This document shows positions 8,212 to 16,921 of a DNA stretch of 37,565 bases, in pieces. Origin of the DNA: Thioglobus_B sp964558405 (GTDB lineage: Bacteria; Pseudomonadota; Gammaproteobacteria; PS1; Pseudothioglobaceae); contig CAZLDG010000013.1 of NCBI GenBank assembly GCA_964558405.1, positions 1 to 37,565 on the forward strand. The letters run 5' to 3'. Within the stretch, counting starts at the first letter, position 1. Each line of letters begins with the position of its first letter. Both the position numbers and the translations under genes were made by a program. The notes beneath the pieces were generated by a model, which was given only the letters and a program-made list of their open reading frames with translations, was not told the origin of the DNA and did not search any database.

Positions 8212-9435
8212 TTACTCCGTTGTTCTCGTTGGCTCTGGTTTGGTTTGACCAATAGAAGTAAACCAAGGCATCAAGATAAAGAAGCCAAAGTAGGCTGCTG
8301 TAAAGATACGTGCAAGTAGTGCATTTAACTCTGTTACTGGCTGCATACCCAAATAACCTAGCCAAACGAAACTAACTACAAAGATAGCCAAAGCCACCTT
8401 GTATGGCCATGAACGGTAACGGATAGACTTCACTTTAGAGCGGTCTAACCATGGCAGTGCCACCAAAATTAGTAGCGCAGCACCCATCATTAGTACGCCT
8501 GGGAATTGTGAACCAAACATTGGTGGAATCGCACGCAATACTGAGTAGAACGGCGTTAAGTACCAAAGTGGTGCAATGTGTTCAGGTGTTTTTAGCGGGT
8601 TAGCTTCAACAAAGTTGGCATGCTCTAAGAAGTAGCCATTCATTGCTGGTGCAAATAGTACCACCGCTGCAAAGATGATTAAGAAGCCAACCACGCCCAC
8701 AATGTCTTTCACACTATAGTATGGGTGGAATGGAATACCGTCTTTTGGAATGCCGTTAGCATCTTTGTTCTTCTTGATTTCAACACCATCTGGGTTATTT
8801 GAACCTACAGTGTGTAGTGCTACAATGTGCAAGAATACTAGTACCACTAGGATTAGTGGGATTGCAACCACGTGCAATGAGAAGAAACGATTCAGTGCTG
8901 GATCGCCTACAGCGTAATCACCCAGAATCCAAATCAGTAGATCTTGACCAATCACCGGTACCGAGCCAAATAGGTTAATAATTACCTGCGCGCCCCAGTA
9001 TGACATTTGACCCCATGGTAGTACGTAACCCATAAAGGCTTCTGCCATGAGTGCAATATAAAGTACCACACCTAGAATCCAAATCAGCTCTCTTGGCGCC
9101 TTATACGAGCCATAGAGCAGCCCGCGATACATGTGCAGATAAATCACCACAAAAAACGCCGAAGCACCGGTTGAGTGCATATAGCGAATCAGCCAACCCC
9201 AATCGACATCACGCATGATGTATTCAACTGAAGCAAATGCCATTGACGCCTCAGGCTTGAAGTGCATGGCCAGGAAGATACCTGTTAGAATTTGAATCAC
9301 CAGTACCAAGATGGCCAATGAGCCGAAGAAGTACCAGAAGTTAAAGTTTCTTGGCGTGTAGTATTCTGCCAAGTGCTCGTTCCAAACTTTGGTTAGTGGA
9401 AATCTTTGATCAATCCAGTTTTTATTATTGTCCAT
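8212..9435 (-). CDS. petB: cytochrome b of the bc1 complex
   Basis: Membrane core of ubiquinol:cytochrome c oxidoreductase, holding two b haems and the Qo and Qi quinol sites. The 407-residue protein has about eight membrane helices. The haem ligands are visible as His87 and His101 in helix B and His188 and His203 in helix D, with the usual 13- and 14-residue spacings. The Qo-site motif, normally PEWY or PVWY, reads PLWY at residues 289-292 (codon CTT for Leu). It lies between petA (13 bases) and petC (1 base). This is the fused mitochondrial-like form, not split b6/subunit IV. Confidence 0.98.
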   Translation of the reverse strand: MDNNKNWIDQRFPLTKVWNEHLAEYYTPRNFNFWYFFGSLAILVLVIQILTGIFLAMHFKPEASMAFASVEYIMRDVDWGWLIRYMHSTGASAFFVVIYLHMYRGLLYGSYKAPRELIWILGVVLYIALMAEAFMGYVLPWGQMSYWGAQVIINLFGSVPVIGQDLLIWILGDYAVGDPALNRFFSLHVVAIPLILVVLVFLHIVALHTVGSNNPDGVEIKKNKDANGIPKDGIPFHPYYSVKDIVGVVGFLIIFAAVVLFAPAMNGYFLEHANFVEANPLKTPEHIAPLWYLTPFYSVLRAIPPMFGSQFPGVLMMGAALLILVALPWLDRSKVKSIRYRSWPYKVALAIFVVSFVWLGYLGMQPVTELNALLARIFTAAYFGFFILMPWFTSIGQTKPEPTRTTE

Positions 9436-9448
9436 GATTGCCTCTTAA

Positions 9449-10042
9449 TTATGCTTGTGGATCAACACCGATACGAATCAAAGTGTCGTTTACAAAGTGA
9501 TATGGTGGAATAACCAAGTTAGTCGGTGCAGGAACGCCTGCAAATACGCGACCCGCTAAGTCAAATTTAGAACCGTGACATGGGCAGTAGAAACCACCTT
9601 TCCAGCTGTCGCCACCTAAATCCGCAGCGCCAACCTCAGGTCTGTAAGTTGGTGAACAACCTAGGTGTGTACAAATACCAACAATAACCGCAACCTCAGG
9701 GTTGATTGAGCGGTGTGCATTTTGTGCATAGCCAGGCTGTTGTGTTTCTGTACTATTTGGGTCAGATAATAAACCATCCATGGTTTTTAAATCACTAAGT
9801 GCTGTGTTGTCACGCTTGAAAATCCAGATTGGCTTTTTGCGCCACAATACACGTACCAATTGGCCGTTTTCTAGTTTTGAGATATCGACATCTACAGGTG
9901 CACCGGCTGCTTTTGCTTTTGCAGAAGGCATCCAAGAAGAGACAAATGGCCAAGCCACAAAGCCAACGCCAACAGCACCAACAACGCTAGTTGCGCCGGT
10001 TAGGAAGCGTCTTTTCTTTAGGTCTATTTGTTGTTCTGACAT
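9449..10042 (-). CDS. petA: Rieske iron-sulfur protein of the bc1 complex
   Basis: Takes electrons from quinol at the Qo site and passes them to cytochrome c1. The 197-residue protein starts with a twin-arginine-type signal/anchor (KKRRFLTGA, residues 9-17, then a hydrophobic helix). The [2Fe-2S] ligands are in CTHLGC (Cys124, His126, with structural Cys129) and CPCHGS (Cys153, His156, with Cys155). The GGFYCPCHGSKFDLAGRVFAGVPAP block is typical of the family. It is first in petABC, with AAGGA upstream and a likely promoter and palindrome in the 91-base gap behind it. Confidence 0.98.
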   Translation of the reverse strand: MSEQQIDLKKRRFLTGATSVVGAVGVGFVAWPFVSSWMPSAKAKAAGAPVDVDISKLENGQLVRVLWRKKPIWIFKRDNTALSDLKTMDGLLSDPNSTETQQPGYAQNAHRSINPEVAVIVGICTHLGCSPTYRPEVGAADLGGDSWKGGFYCPCHGSKFDLAGRVFAGVPAPTNLVIPPYHFVNDTLIRIGVDPQA

Positions 10043-10072
10043 AAGATTAGAGTCCTTATATTTTGAATATGG

Positions 10073-10121
10073 GGGTTTTAAAACCCAACAATTATAATGT
10101 ATATTAGCGTTATATAATCAA
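10073..10121 (-). promoter_or_regulatory. petABC promoter region with 14-bp palindrome
   Basis: On the minus strand a consensus TATAAT lies at 10096-10091. TTGATT is 19 bases further upstream (10121-10116), a slightly long spacer. The predicted start falls in the perfect palindrome GGGTTTTAAAACCC (10073-10086), which could be an operator or leader hairpin. The assignment rests on the -10 and position only. Confidence 0.45.
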
Positions 10122-10133
10122 TAGTTTGTAAAA

Positions 10134-10421
10134 TTAACCTTCAATATCTACCTTAATTTGAATACTTGAGATAGAGCCTAGGTCATTGATTTGCTTGAGT
10201 ATTTTGATCAAAGTGGATTTTTGCTGTTGCGCACGAAAAGCCAAAGCTTGATTGTTGGTAATCAGTGTGGCACTATCGTCGTCGTAATAGCACAATTCTA
10301 GTGCCGATAAATCTGCGGGTAATTGCATTTTTAGTTGGGCGTTGAGTTGGTTGATATGTCTAGATTTAGCCAGCATTTCTCCCAGTTTTCCAGAGCTTGT
10401 AAAATTTGCTAAATTCTGCAT
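10134..10421 (-). CDS. dciA: DciA-like (DUF721) protein, probable replicative helicase loader
   Basis: DciA proteins help load the DnaB helicase in bacteria lacking DnaC. I chose the Met at 10421 (95 aa): the longer open frame would run into the secA coding region, and the protein from MQNLANFTSSGKLGEMLAKSRHINQLN matches a small DUF721 protein. The C-terminal half has the alternating strand/helix pattern of the family (CYYDDDSATLITNNQALAFRAQQQKSTLIKILKQI). It lacks the long extensions seen in some relatives. It is divergent from secA, a placement also known in pseudomonads. Similarity is weak at this length, so the name rests partly on context. Confidence 0.7.
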   Translation of the reverse strand: MQNLANFTSSGKLGEMLAKSRHINQLNAQLKMQLPADLSALELCYYDDDSATLITNNQALAFRAQQQKSTLIKILKQINDLGSISSIQIKVDIEG

Positions 10422-10490
10422 GGATTCGTGTATCTTTGCGCCTATATATGAGAAAATGAACCGATTTTTAATAAATTTATTCACACACCA

Positions 10491-13157
10491 ATGGGCATTA
10501 TAAACAAGGTTGTGGCCAAGATTGTTGGCTCCCGCAACGAACGAATCATTAAAAAGTTTTCCAAGGTTGTTGCACAAATTAACACGCTTGAAGTGCAAAT
10601 GCAAGAACTAAGTGATGAAGCACTTAGCGCAAAAACCCAAGAATTTAAACAACGTATTGAGGCTGATGAGACGTTAGAAGCGCTATTACCAGAGGCATTT
10701 GCAGTCATGCGTGAAGCTTCAACCAGGGTGTTGGGCCTTAGACATCATGACGTGCAACTCATTGGTGGCATGGTGCTTAATGAAGGTAATATTGCCGAGA
10801 TGGGTACCGGTGAAGGTAAAACCTTGGTGGCCACCTTGCCAGCTTATCTCAATGCGCTTGGCGGTAAGGGCGTACACGTGGTGACAGTGAACGATTATTT
10901 GGCTGAGCGTGATGCGCAGTGGATGGGCAAGGTGTTTAACTTCTTAGGCCTAAGTGTGGGTATTATCACCTCGAGCATGCCAGCTGAAGGCAAACAAGAG
11001 GCTTATGCGAGCGACATTACGTATGCCACCAACAATGAATTAGGCTTTGATTATTTGCGTGATAACATGGCGTTTTCCATGGACCAAAAAGTGCAAAGAG
11101 GCTTGAATTTTGCCATTGTCGATGAGGTGGACTCGATTCTGATTGATGAGGCCAGAACACCACTGATTATCTCCGGTCCGGCAGCGGATTATTCGCATGT
11201 GTATCAAGCGATTAATCACATGATTCCAAATTTCACCGAGCAAAAAGAATCTGGTGAAGGTAAAGAAATTGTGGTGGATGTTGCTGGCGATTACACCGTG
11301 GATGAAAAGCACAAGCAGGTGTTTTTAACTGATGATGGTCATGCCAAAGCCGAAGAATTGCTGATTAATGCTGGCGCTCTGCAAGAAGGCTCTAGCCTAT
11401 ACGATGCCAATAATATCTTGTTGATGCAGCATCTAAACTCAGCACTTAGAGCACATATTCTGTTTAAGAAAAACGACCACTATATTGTCGATGGCGACGA
11501 GATTGTGATTGTCGATGAGTTTACTGGGCGTACCATGCCAGGACGTCGCTGGTCAGAGGGTCTGCACCAAGCGATTGAAGCCAAGGAAAATGTAAGCATT
11601 AAAAAAGAGAACCAGACGCTGGCCTCTATTACTTTCCAGAATTATTTCAGACTTTATAACAAACTCTCGGGCATGACTGGTACGGCTGATACCGAAGCGG
11701 TTGAATTCCAAGATATTTATGCACTAGAGACGGTGGTTGTACCGCCAAATCAAACCTCACAACGCGACGATAGAGCAGATCAAATCTATCTAACCTTGCA
11801 AGAGAAACTCGAGGCGATCGCTCTGGATGTAGAGCAATGTCAGAGCACTGGTCAACCGGTATTGGTGGGCACCAGTAGTATTGAAAACTCAGAGGCTATT
11901 AGCGCTTTATTGAAAAACAAAAAAATTAAGCACGAGGTGTTAAATGCTAAGCAGCATGAGCGTGAGGCGCAAATTATCGCCAACGCTGGCGCCATTGGTG
12001 CGGTAACTATTGCCACCAATATGGCCGGTCGTGGTACCGATATCGTCCTGGGTGGTAGGCTCGCTGAAGACGCTGATCAGGCGCAAAAACAAGCCTGGCA
12101 AGCAGAGCATGAAAAAGTAATCGCCACCGGTGGACTGCATATTGTTGGCACCGAGCGTAACGAATCGCGCCGCGTGGATAATCAGTTGCGTGGTCGTGCG
12201 GGTCGTCAGGGCGATGTGGGTTCTACGCGTTTTTACCTGTCCTTAGAAGACTCGCTAATGCGTATTTTCGCCAGTGAAAAAATGGCGGCGATGATGCAAA
12301 AACTTGGCATGGAGCGCGGTGAGGCGATTGAACACAAGATGGTGAATCGCGCCATTGAAAACGCTCAACGTAAGGTTGAGGGCATGAACTATGATGCACG
12401 TAAACACCTATTGGAATATGATGATGTTGCCAACGATCAAAGAAAGGTGATTTACAAGTTGCGTGATGATTTGATGGGGGTTGACGATGTGCAGGCGCAC
12501 TTTATCGAGATCCGCGAGCAGGTTATCAGTGAGCTGTTCTATGACTATATCTCTGCTGATCAGGCTGAAGAAGATTGGGATGTTGAAGGTCTGCACAATG
12601 CACTTAAGGCGGACTATGCGGCCGATTTCCCGTTGCAGCAGTGGTTAGATGAGGGTGTGGATGTGGACGAGCTGCTCTCTAGAATCTTACAAGGTTTGGC
12701 CGCTATTAGTGATTACAAAGAGCAAATTACCGGTTCAGAGCCAATGCGTAATTTCGAGAAAGCAGTGATGCTACAGACCCTGGATCATTATTGGAAAGAG
12801 CACTTGGCTGGTATGGACTATCTACGTCAAAGTGTGAACTTACGTGGTTATGCACAAAAGAATCCGATTCAAGAATTTAAGCGCGAGTCGTTCGCTATGT
12901 TTGAATCCTTGCTTGAGAATATTAATGTGGAAACGGTGAAGTCACTCTCTAGCGTGAGTATTGACGAGAATACTTCTGCGGAAGAAGTTGAGCAACAAGA
13001 CAATGCGCAAGCCACTGCCGAGCATGATTCCGTAACTCAAGAGGCCAATGATACCGGCGAAGAAGCTCAGACCTATCAACGCAGTGAGAAGAAAGTAGGT
13101 CGCAATGATCCCTGTCCATGTGGATCCGGCAAAAAATACAAAAACTGCCATGGCTAA
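10491..13157 (+). CDS. secA: protein translocase ATPase SecA
   Basis: Motor ATPase that drives preproteins through SecYEG. The 888-residue length is normal. Walker A GTGEGKT is at residues 105-111 and the DEAD-box-like DEVDSILIDEARTPLIISG lies near 210-228. The TGTADTEAVEFQDIY, ATNMAGRGTDIVLGG and GRAGRQGD helicase motifs follow in order. The C-terminal zinc/SecB-binding tail is complete with Cys875, Cys877, Cys886 and His887. The start is conserved relative to other SecA proteins (SRNERIIKKFSKVV), but there is no clear Shine-Dalgarno before the ATG. Its last 8 bases overlap anmK. Confidence 0.99.
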   Translation: MGIINKVVAKIVGSRNERIIKKFSKVVAQINTLEVQMQELSDEALSAKTQEFKQRIEADETLEALLPEAFAVMREASTRVLGLRHHDVQLIGGMVLNEGNIAEMGTGEGKTLVATLPAYLNALGGKGVHVVTVNDYLAERDAQWMGKVFNFLGLSVGIITSSMPAEGKQEAYASDITYATNNELGFDYLRDNMAFSMDQKVQRGLNFAIVDEVDSILIDEARTPLIISGPAADYSHVYQAINHMIPNFTEQKESGEGKEIVVDVAGDYTVDEKHKQVFLTDDGHAKAEELLINAGALQEGSSLYDANNILLMQHLNSALRAHILFKKNDHYIVDGDEIVIVDEFTGRTMPGRRWSEGLHQAIEAKENVSIKKENQTLASITFQNYFRLYNKLSGMTGTADTEAVEFQDIYALETVVVPPNQTSQRDDRADQIYLTLQEKLEAIALDVEQCQSTGQPVLVGTSSIENSEAISALLKNKKIKHEVLNAKQHEREAQIIANAGAIGAVTIATNMAGRGTDIVLGGRLAEDADQAQKQAWQAEHEKVIATGGLHIVGTERNESRRVDNQLRGRAGRQGDVGSTRFYLSLEDSLMRIFASEKMAAMMQKLGMERGEAIEHKMVNRAIENAQRKVEGMNYDARKHLLEYDDVANDQRKVIYKLRDDLMGVDDVQAHFIEIREQVISELFYDYISADQAEEDWDVEGLHNALKADYAADFPLQQWLDEGVDVDELLSRILQGLAAISDYKEQITGSEPMRNFEKAVMLQTLDHYWKEHLAGMDYLRQSVNLRGYAQKNPIQEFKRESFAMFESLLENINVETVKSLSSVSIDENTSAEEVEQQDNAQATAEHDSVTQEANDTGEEAQTYQRSEKKVGRNDPCPCGSGKKYKNCHG

Positions 13158-14211
13158 GTACTATTTAGGACTGATGTCTGGCACCAGTTTGGATGGTGTG
13201 GACGCAGTGCTAATGGATAAGGATTGTCGCCAGGTTGTCGGTAGTTATTATCTGCCCTACCCAGCCAAACTTAAGGCTGAGCTACTGGATTTAACCCAAT
13301 CTGAGTGCACCACACTACAACAATTATCAGTCATTGACGTCGCAGTGGCCAAGCACTTTGCCGATTGTGCCAATGCGCTGATTGCTCATCAGCAAATCGA
13401 TACAACTGAGATTGGGGTCATTGGCTCGCACGGGCAAACCATCTATCATCAAGGTGGGGTGTATTCGCATCAAATTGGCCATGGCGCCATCATTGCGCAA
13501 AAAACCGGTGTTGATGTGGTGAGTGATTTTCGCATGGCTGATGTGGCTGCTGGCGGACAGGGTGCACCACTAACACCACTGTATCATCAACACCTGCTCT
13601 CGGGCGAACCAGGTGTGGTGGTTAATTTAGGCGGTATTGCCAATATTAGTATTATTGGGGAGGCTGAAACCCTTGGCTTTGATAGTGGGCCGGCCAATAC
13701 GTTGATTGATAATTGGACGCGAGCATGCAAAGGCTTGGATTATGATCGAGACGGCATTTGGTCACGCTCAGGCTTTGTATTACAACCAATGCTTGAGGCC
13801 ATGCTTGATGATGCTTATTTTCAGCAAGCCGCGCCTAAGAGTACCGGGCCTGAGTATTTTAATCTTACGTGGCTTAAGGGTTTTTTGCCCAGCGAGTATC
13901 AGGAGCAAGACGTGGCTCGAACCCTGATAGAGCTCAGTGTACTGAGTATTAGTCAACACATTCCCAAAGGCGAAAATGTGTATTTGTGTGGCGGCGGTGT
14001 ACACAACTTGTTTTTGGCGGAGCGTCTAGCGTATTTAAATCCAGATAGCGAGGTAGGTGTGACCAACGATTTGGGTGTACACGTGGATTTTGTCGAAGCT
14101 GCGGCCTTTGCCTTTTTTGCCAAACAAACCTTAGATCAACAACCTTCAAACCTGCCGAGCGTAACCGGCGCCAGCACCAAGAAAATTTTAGGAGCGATGC
14201 ATGTCCACTAG
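13150..14211 (+). CDS. anmK: anhydro-N-acetylmuramic acid kinase
   Basis: Converts 1,6-anhydro-MurNAc from cell-wall turnover to MurNAc-6-phosphate so that it can be recycled. I take the Met at 13150 (353 aa, MAKYYLGLMSGTSLDGVD), because the family begins with this GLMSGTSLDGVD nucleotide-binding block. An in-frame Met at 13105 would add 15 residues encoded within the SecA zinc tail. Other family blocks are IGSHGQTIYHQ, VSDFRMADVAAGGQGAPL, VVNLGGIANIS and DSGPANTLIDNW. The ATG lies in the secA stop region (CATGGCTAA), suggesting translational coupling. Its 3' end overlaps pyrC by 11 bases. Confidence 0.95.
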   Translation: MAKYYLGLMSGTSLDGVDAVLMDKDCRQVVGSYYLPYPAKLKAELLDLTQSECTTLQQLSVIDVAVAKHFADCANALIAHQQIDTTEIGVIGSHGQTIYHQGGVYSHQIGHGAIIAQKTGVDVVSDFRMADVAAGGQGAPLTPLYHQHLLSGEPGVVVNLGGIANISIIGEAETLGFDSGPANTLIDNWTRACKGLDYDRDGIWSRSGFVLQPMLEAMLDDAYFQQAAPKSTGPEYFNLTWLKGFLPSEYQEQDVARTLIELSVLSISQHIPKGENVYLCGGGVHNLFLAERLAYLNPDSEVGVTNDLGVHVDFVEAAAFAFFAKQTLDQQPSNLPSVTGASTKKILGAMHVH

Positions 14212-15244
14212 CGATACACTAACTTTGATTCAGCCAGACGATTGGCACTTGCACCTGCGCTCAGGCGCCGCACTGCGCTCGGTTGCGCCGATGAGTGCCA
14301 AACAGATGGGTAGAGCCATTATCATGCCCAATCTCACTCCGCCGGTCACTACCAGCGCACAAGCCAAGGCCTATCGGGCAGAAATCCTAGACGCATTACC
14401 CGAGGACACCCACTTTAATCCACTGATGGTGTTGTATCTGACTGACAATACCCGCGTTGAAGATATTCAACAGGCCGCCGCCGAAGGCGTGGTAGTGGCT
14501 GCCAAGCTTTATCCGGCCGGCGCCACCACCAATTCCGATAGTGGCGTGAGTGATATTAACAACATTTACCCGGTATTGGCAGCCATGCAAGAAGTGGGTA
14601 TGTTGCTATTGGTGCATGGTGAGGTAACCCATAGCGATATTGATATTTTTGATCGTGAGAAAGTCTTTATTGACCAGGTATTGACTCAGGTAGTACGCGA
14701 TTTTCCTGAACTGAAAGTGGTGTTTGAGCATATCACCACCAAAGAGGCGGTGGATTTTGTGCTAGAGAGTAATGAGCAGGTGGCAGCCACCATTACTCCG
14801 CACCATTTAATGGCCAATCGTAACGATATGTTGGTAGGCGGTATTCGTCCGCATTATTTTTGCCTGCCAGTGCTAAAGCGCGCCAATCCGCATCAGTTGG
14901 CATTATTGGAGGCAGCCACCAGCGGTAATGCCAAATTCTTTTTGGGTACCGATTCAGCGCCACATAGCAAAGAGGCTAAGGAGTGTGCCTGTGGTTGTGC
15001 AGGAATCTTGTCAGCCCATGCGGCAATTGAGTTGTATGCGACGGTATTTGAGCAGCAAGGTGCATTGGATAAGCTTGAAGGCTTTGCCTCGTTCTTTGGC
15101 CCTGATTTTTATAATTTGCCGCGTAATGAGAACACCATCACCTTGAAAAAACAAGACTGGGTGGTGCCCCAGTCTTATGCGTTTGCAGATTCAACCATTG
15201 TGCCGTTTATGGCCGGACAAACCTTATCTTGGCAACTGGTCTAA
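14201..15244 (+). CDS. pyrC: dihydroorotase, class II
   Basis: Cyclises carbamoyl-aspartate to dihydroorotate in pyrimidine synthesis; its product is the substrate of the PyrD found at 4771-5733. The 347-residue length and sequence match the E. coli type. Metal ligands HLH are at residues 16-18 in DDWHLHLRSG. The carboxylated lysine is in AAKLYPAGATTNSDSGV near residue 103, and later ligands are in LLVHGEVTH, VFEHITTKEA and LGTDSAPH. TTAGGAGCG gives a good ribosome site. The 3' end overlaps the convergent channel gene by 21 bases, with no terminator between. Confidence 0.97.
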   Translation: MSTSDTLTLIQPDDWHLHLRSGAALRSVAPMSAKQMGRAIIMPNLTPPVTTSAQAKAYRAEILDALPEDTHFNPLMVLYLTDNTRVEDIQQAAAEGVVVAAKLYPAGATTNSDSGVSDINNIYPVLAAMQEVGMLLLVHGEVTHSDIDIFDREKVFIDQVLTQVVRDFPELKVVFEHITTKEAVDFVLESNEQVAATITPHHLMANRNDMLVGGIRPHYFCLPVLKRANPHQLALLEAATSGNAKFFLGTDSAPHSKEAKECACGCAGILSAHAAIELYATVFEQQGALDKLEGFASFFGPDFYNLPRNENTITLKKQDWVVPQSYAFADSTIVPFMAGQTLSWQLV

Positions 15245-15988
15245 TTTAGCCTCGATACGCGCCAAGCGTTGGCTTAGGTCGTCTTCCTCGTTGTGTTCTT
15301 GCTGCATTTTGTCAATCACAATGCCAATCATCATATTTAAGAACACAAAGGCGTTGAAAAAGATAAACGACAAATAATACAACCAAGACCAGGAATAAAC
15401 CGCCATGGTCTCATACATAACATCGGTCCAATCCTCGAACGTCACCACTCGGAACAAGGTGAGCATAGAGATGGCAATATCACCCCACAACACAGGATTA
15501 ATAGCCTCGAAGATAAAGCTACCCACAGCAGCGTACATATAAAACAGAATAAACATCAGTAGCAGTACATAGCCCATCGATGGTAAGGCTTTGAGTAGTG
15601 CGCCAACCAAGATGCGCAACTCAGGAATGGCACTAACCAAACGTAGAACCCTAAAGATACGCACCAGGCGTGCCAGCAGCGCATATTCACTTTGGTCAAC
15701 GGGAATCAGACTCACCACCACAATCAACGTGTCAAACACGTTCCAAGCGTTATGGAAAAAGCGTTTTTTATTGGTACTAGAGATAAATCGTAGAGAGATT
15801 TCGCTAAGGAAAAACAAGGTAACGCCCACATCGAGTATTTCCAGAATCAGCAAATAATCTGGATCGATATTATAGGTTTTAATACCAATGAGCAATGAAG
15901 ACAGAATAATAACGCCGATAACGCTAAATTCAAATAATTTGTTGTTGTGCAGTGCCAATAGACGGCCCTGTAGTTGTGACAGATTCAT
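15224..15988 (-). CDS. voltage-gated-type cation channel, single-domain (BacNav-like)
   Basis: A six-helix, single-pore-domain ion transporter of 254 residues; such proteins work as tetramers in the inner membrane. S1 is near residues 20-37. S4 has regularly spaced positive charges at Arg107, Arg110, Arg113 and Arg116, so voltage sensing is plausible. The pore loop TLFRVVTFEDWTDVMYE has its filter at residues 183-189 (T-F-E-D-W-T-D). S6 (near 205-226) ends in NMMIGIVIDKM, and a charged coiled-coil tail (about 227-254) is the usual tetramerisation element. The Asp-rich filter suggests calcium rather than sodium preference (inference). It is 14 bases downstream of ribF and overlaps pyrC convergently by 21 bases. 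Confidence 0.85.
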   Translation of the reverse strand: MNLSQLQGRLLALHNNKLFEFSVIGVIILSSLLIGIKTYNIDPDYLLILEILDVGVTLFFLSEISLRFISSTNKKRFFHNAWNVFDTLIVVVSLIPVDQSEYALLARLVRIFRVLRLVSAIPELRILVGALLKALPSMGYVLLLMFILFYMYAAVGSFIFEAINPVLWGDIAISMLTLFRVVTFEDWTDVMYETMAVYSWSWLYYLSFIFFNAFVFLNMMIGIVIDKMQQEHNEEDDLSQRLARIEAKLDQLPR

Positions 15989-16002
15989 GGGTTGATGTTG
16001 AT

Positions 16003-16917
16003 TTATGAGTTGAAGTAAGCTCTGGCGCTTTCAACGTCCAAAGCGATTTGTTGTTTGAGTGCCTCGAACGAGTCAAATTTTTGCTCATCCCTGAGTTTGT
16101 GCAAAAACACCACGTCGGCTTGTTTGTGATACACGTTCTGCGCGAAGTCAAAAATAAATGCCTCGAGTAACACGCCTTTGCCGCTGACCGTAGGCCGGGT
16201 GCCGATATTGCATACGCCTTGGTGCCAGACATTGTCAATATTAACTCTAACCGCAAATACGCCTAGAACCGGGCTAATGCGGCGTTTGATGGCAATATTA
16301 ATGGTAGGAAAGTCGATGGTTCTGCCCAGCTGCTGTCCTTTGATGATTTTGCCGCTGATGTTAAAGTCTCTGCCTAGCATGGCGCGTGCTTGAGAAAATT
16401 GCCCCTGGGCGAGATGTTCGCGAATTTTTGAGCTGCTTACGCGCTGCTGATCCAGCACTACGCTTTCGGTGTTTTCAACCACAAAGCCGTGTTGCGCGCC
16501 AAAGGCTTTTAATAGGCTGTAGTCTCCTGCTCTTTTGGCGCCAAAGCGAAAGTCATCCCCGACCAGGCAGTACTTGACGCCCAGTTGTGCTAATAGAATT
16601 TCCGAGATAAATTGCTCAGCGCTAATTTGTGAAAAACTTTGGTTAAATTTAATCAACAGGTGCTTGTCCACACCCAGCTCACTGAGCAGCTGGTGTTTTT
16701 GTCGAAAGCTGTTAATGCCAGACTGAGTTTTGCCAAAGAATTGTTGCGGCGTTGGCGCAAAAGAAATCACCACACTCGGCAGATTAAGTGCTTTGGCCTG
16801 CGCAACCAACTTGTTAATGATTTGCTGATGACCCACGTGCAAACCATCGAAGTTGCCGATAGTCAGCGCACAGCCGCCCAGAGGTTTTAAATTTGACAGA
16901 CCACGAATCAGTTCCAT
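16003..16917 (-). CDS. ribF: bifunctional riboflavin kinase / FAD synthetase
   Basis: Makes FMN from riboflavin and then FAD. The N-terminal adenylyltransferase domain has GNFDGLHVGH at residues 21-30 and the SSKIREHLAQGQFSQA motif near 160-175. The C-terminal riboflavin kinase domain has GRTIDFPTINI near 198-208 and ends with the family LRDEQKFDSFEALKQQIALDVESAR helix. The 304-residue length is normal. It starts 4 bases after mutY ends, so the two are co-transcribed, with the channel gene downstream. No FMN riboswitch is visible upstream. Confidence 0.97.
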   Translation of the reverse strand: MELIRGLSNLKPLGGCALTIGNFDGLHVGHQQIINKLVAQAKALNLPSVVISFAPTPQQFFGKTQSGINSFRQKHQLLSELGVDKHLLIKFNQSFSQISAEQFISEILLAQLGVKYCLVGDDFRFGAKRAGDYSLLKAFGAQHGFVVENTESVVLDQQRVSSSKIREHLAQGQFSQARAMLGRDFNISGKIIKGQQLGRTIDFPTINIAIKRRISPVLGVFAVRVNIDNVWHQGVCNIGTRPTVSGKGVLLEAFIFDFAQNVYHKQADVVFLHKLRDEQKFDSFEALKQQIALDVESARAYFNS

Positions 16918-16921
16918 GGGG

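Noticed and set aside
10422..10604. N-terminal extension of the DciA-like protein
   Set aside because: It would run antisense into the first codons of secA. The extra residues are the mirror of SecA, and the family starts at the Met at 10421.
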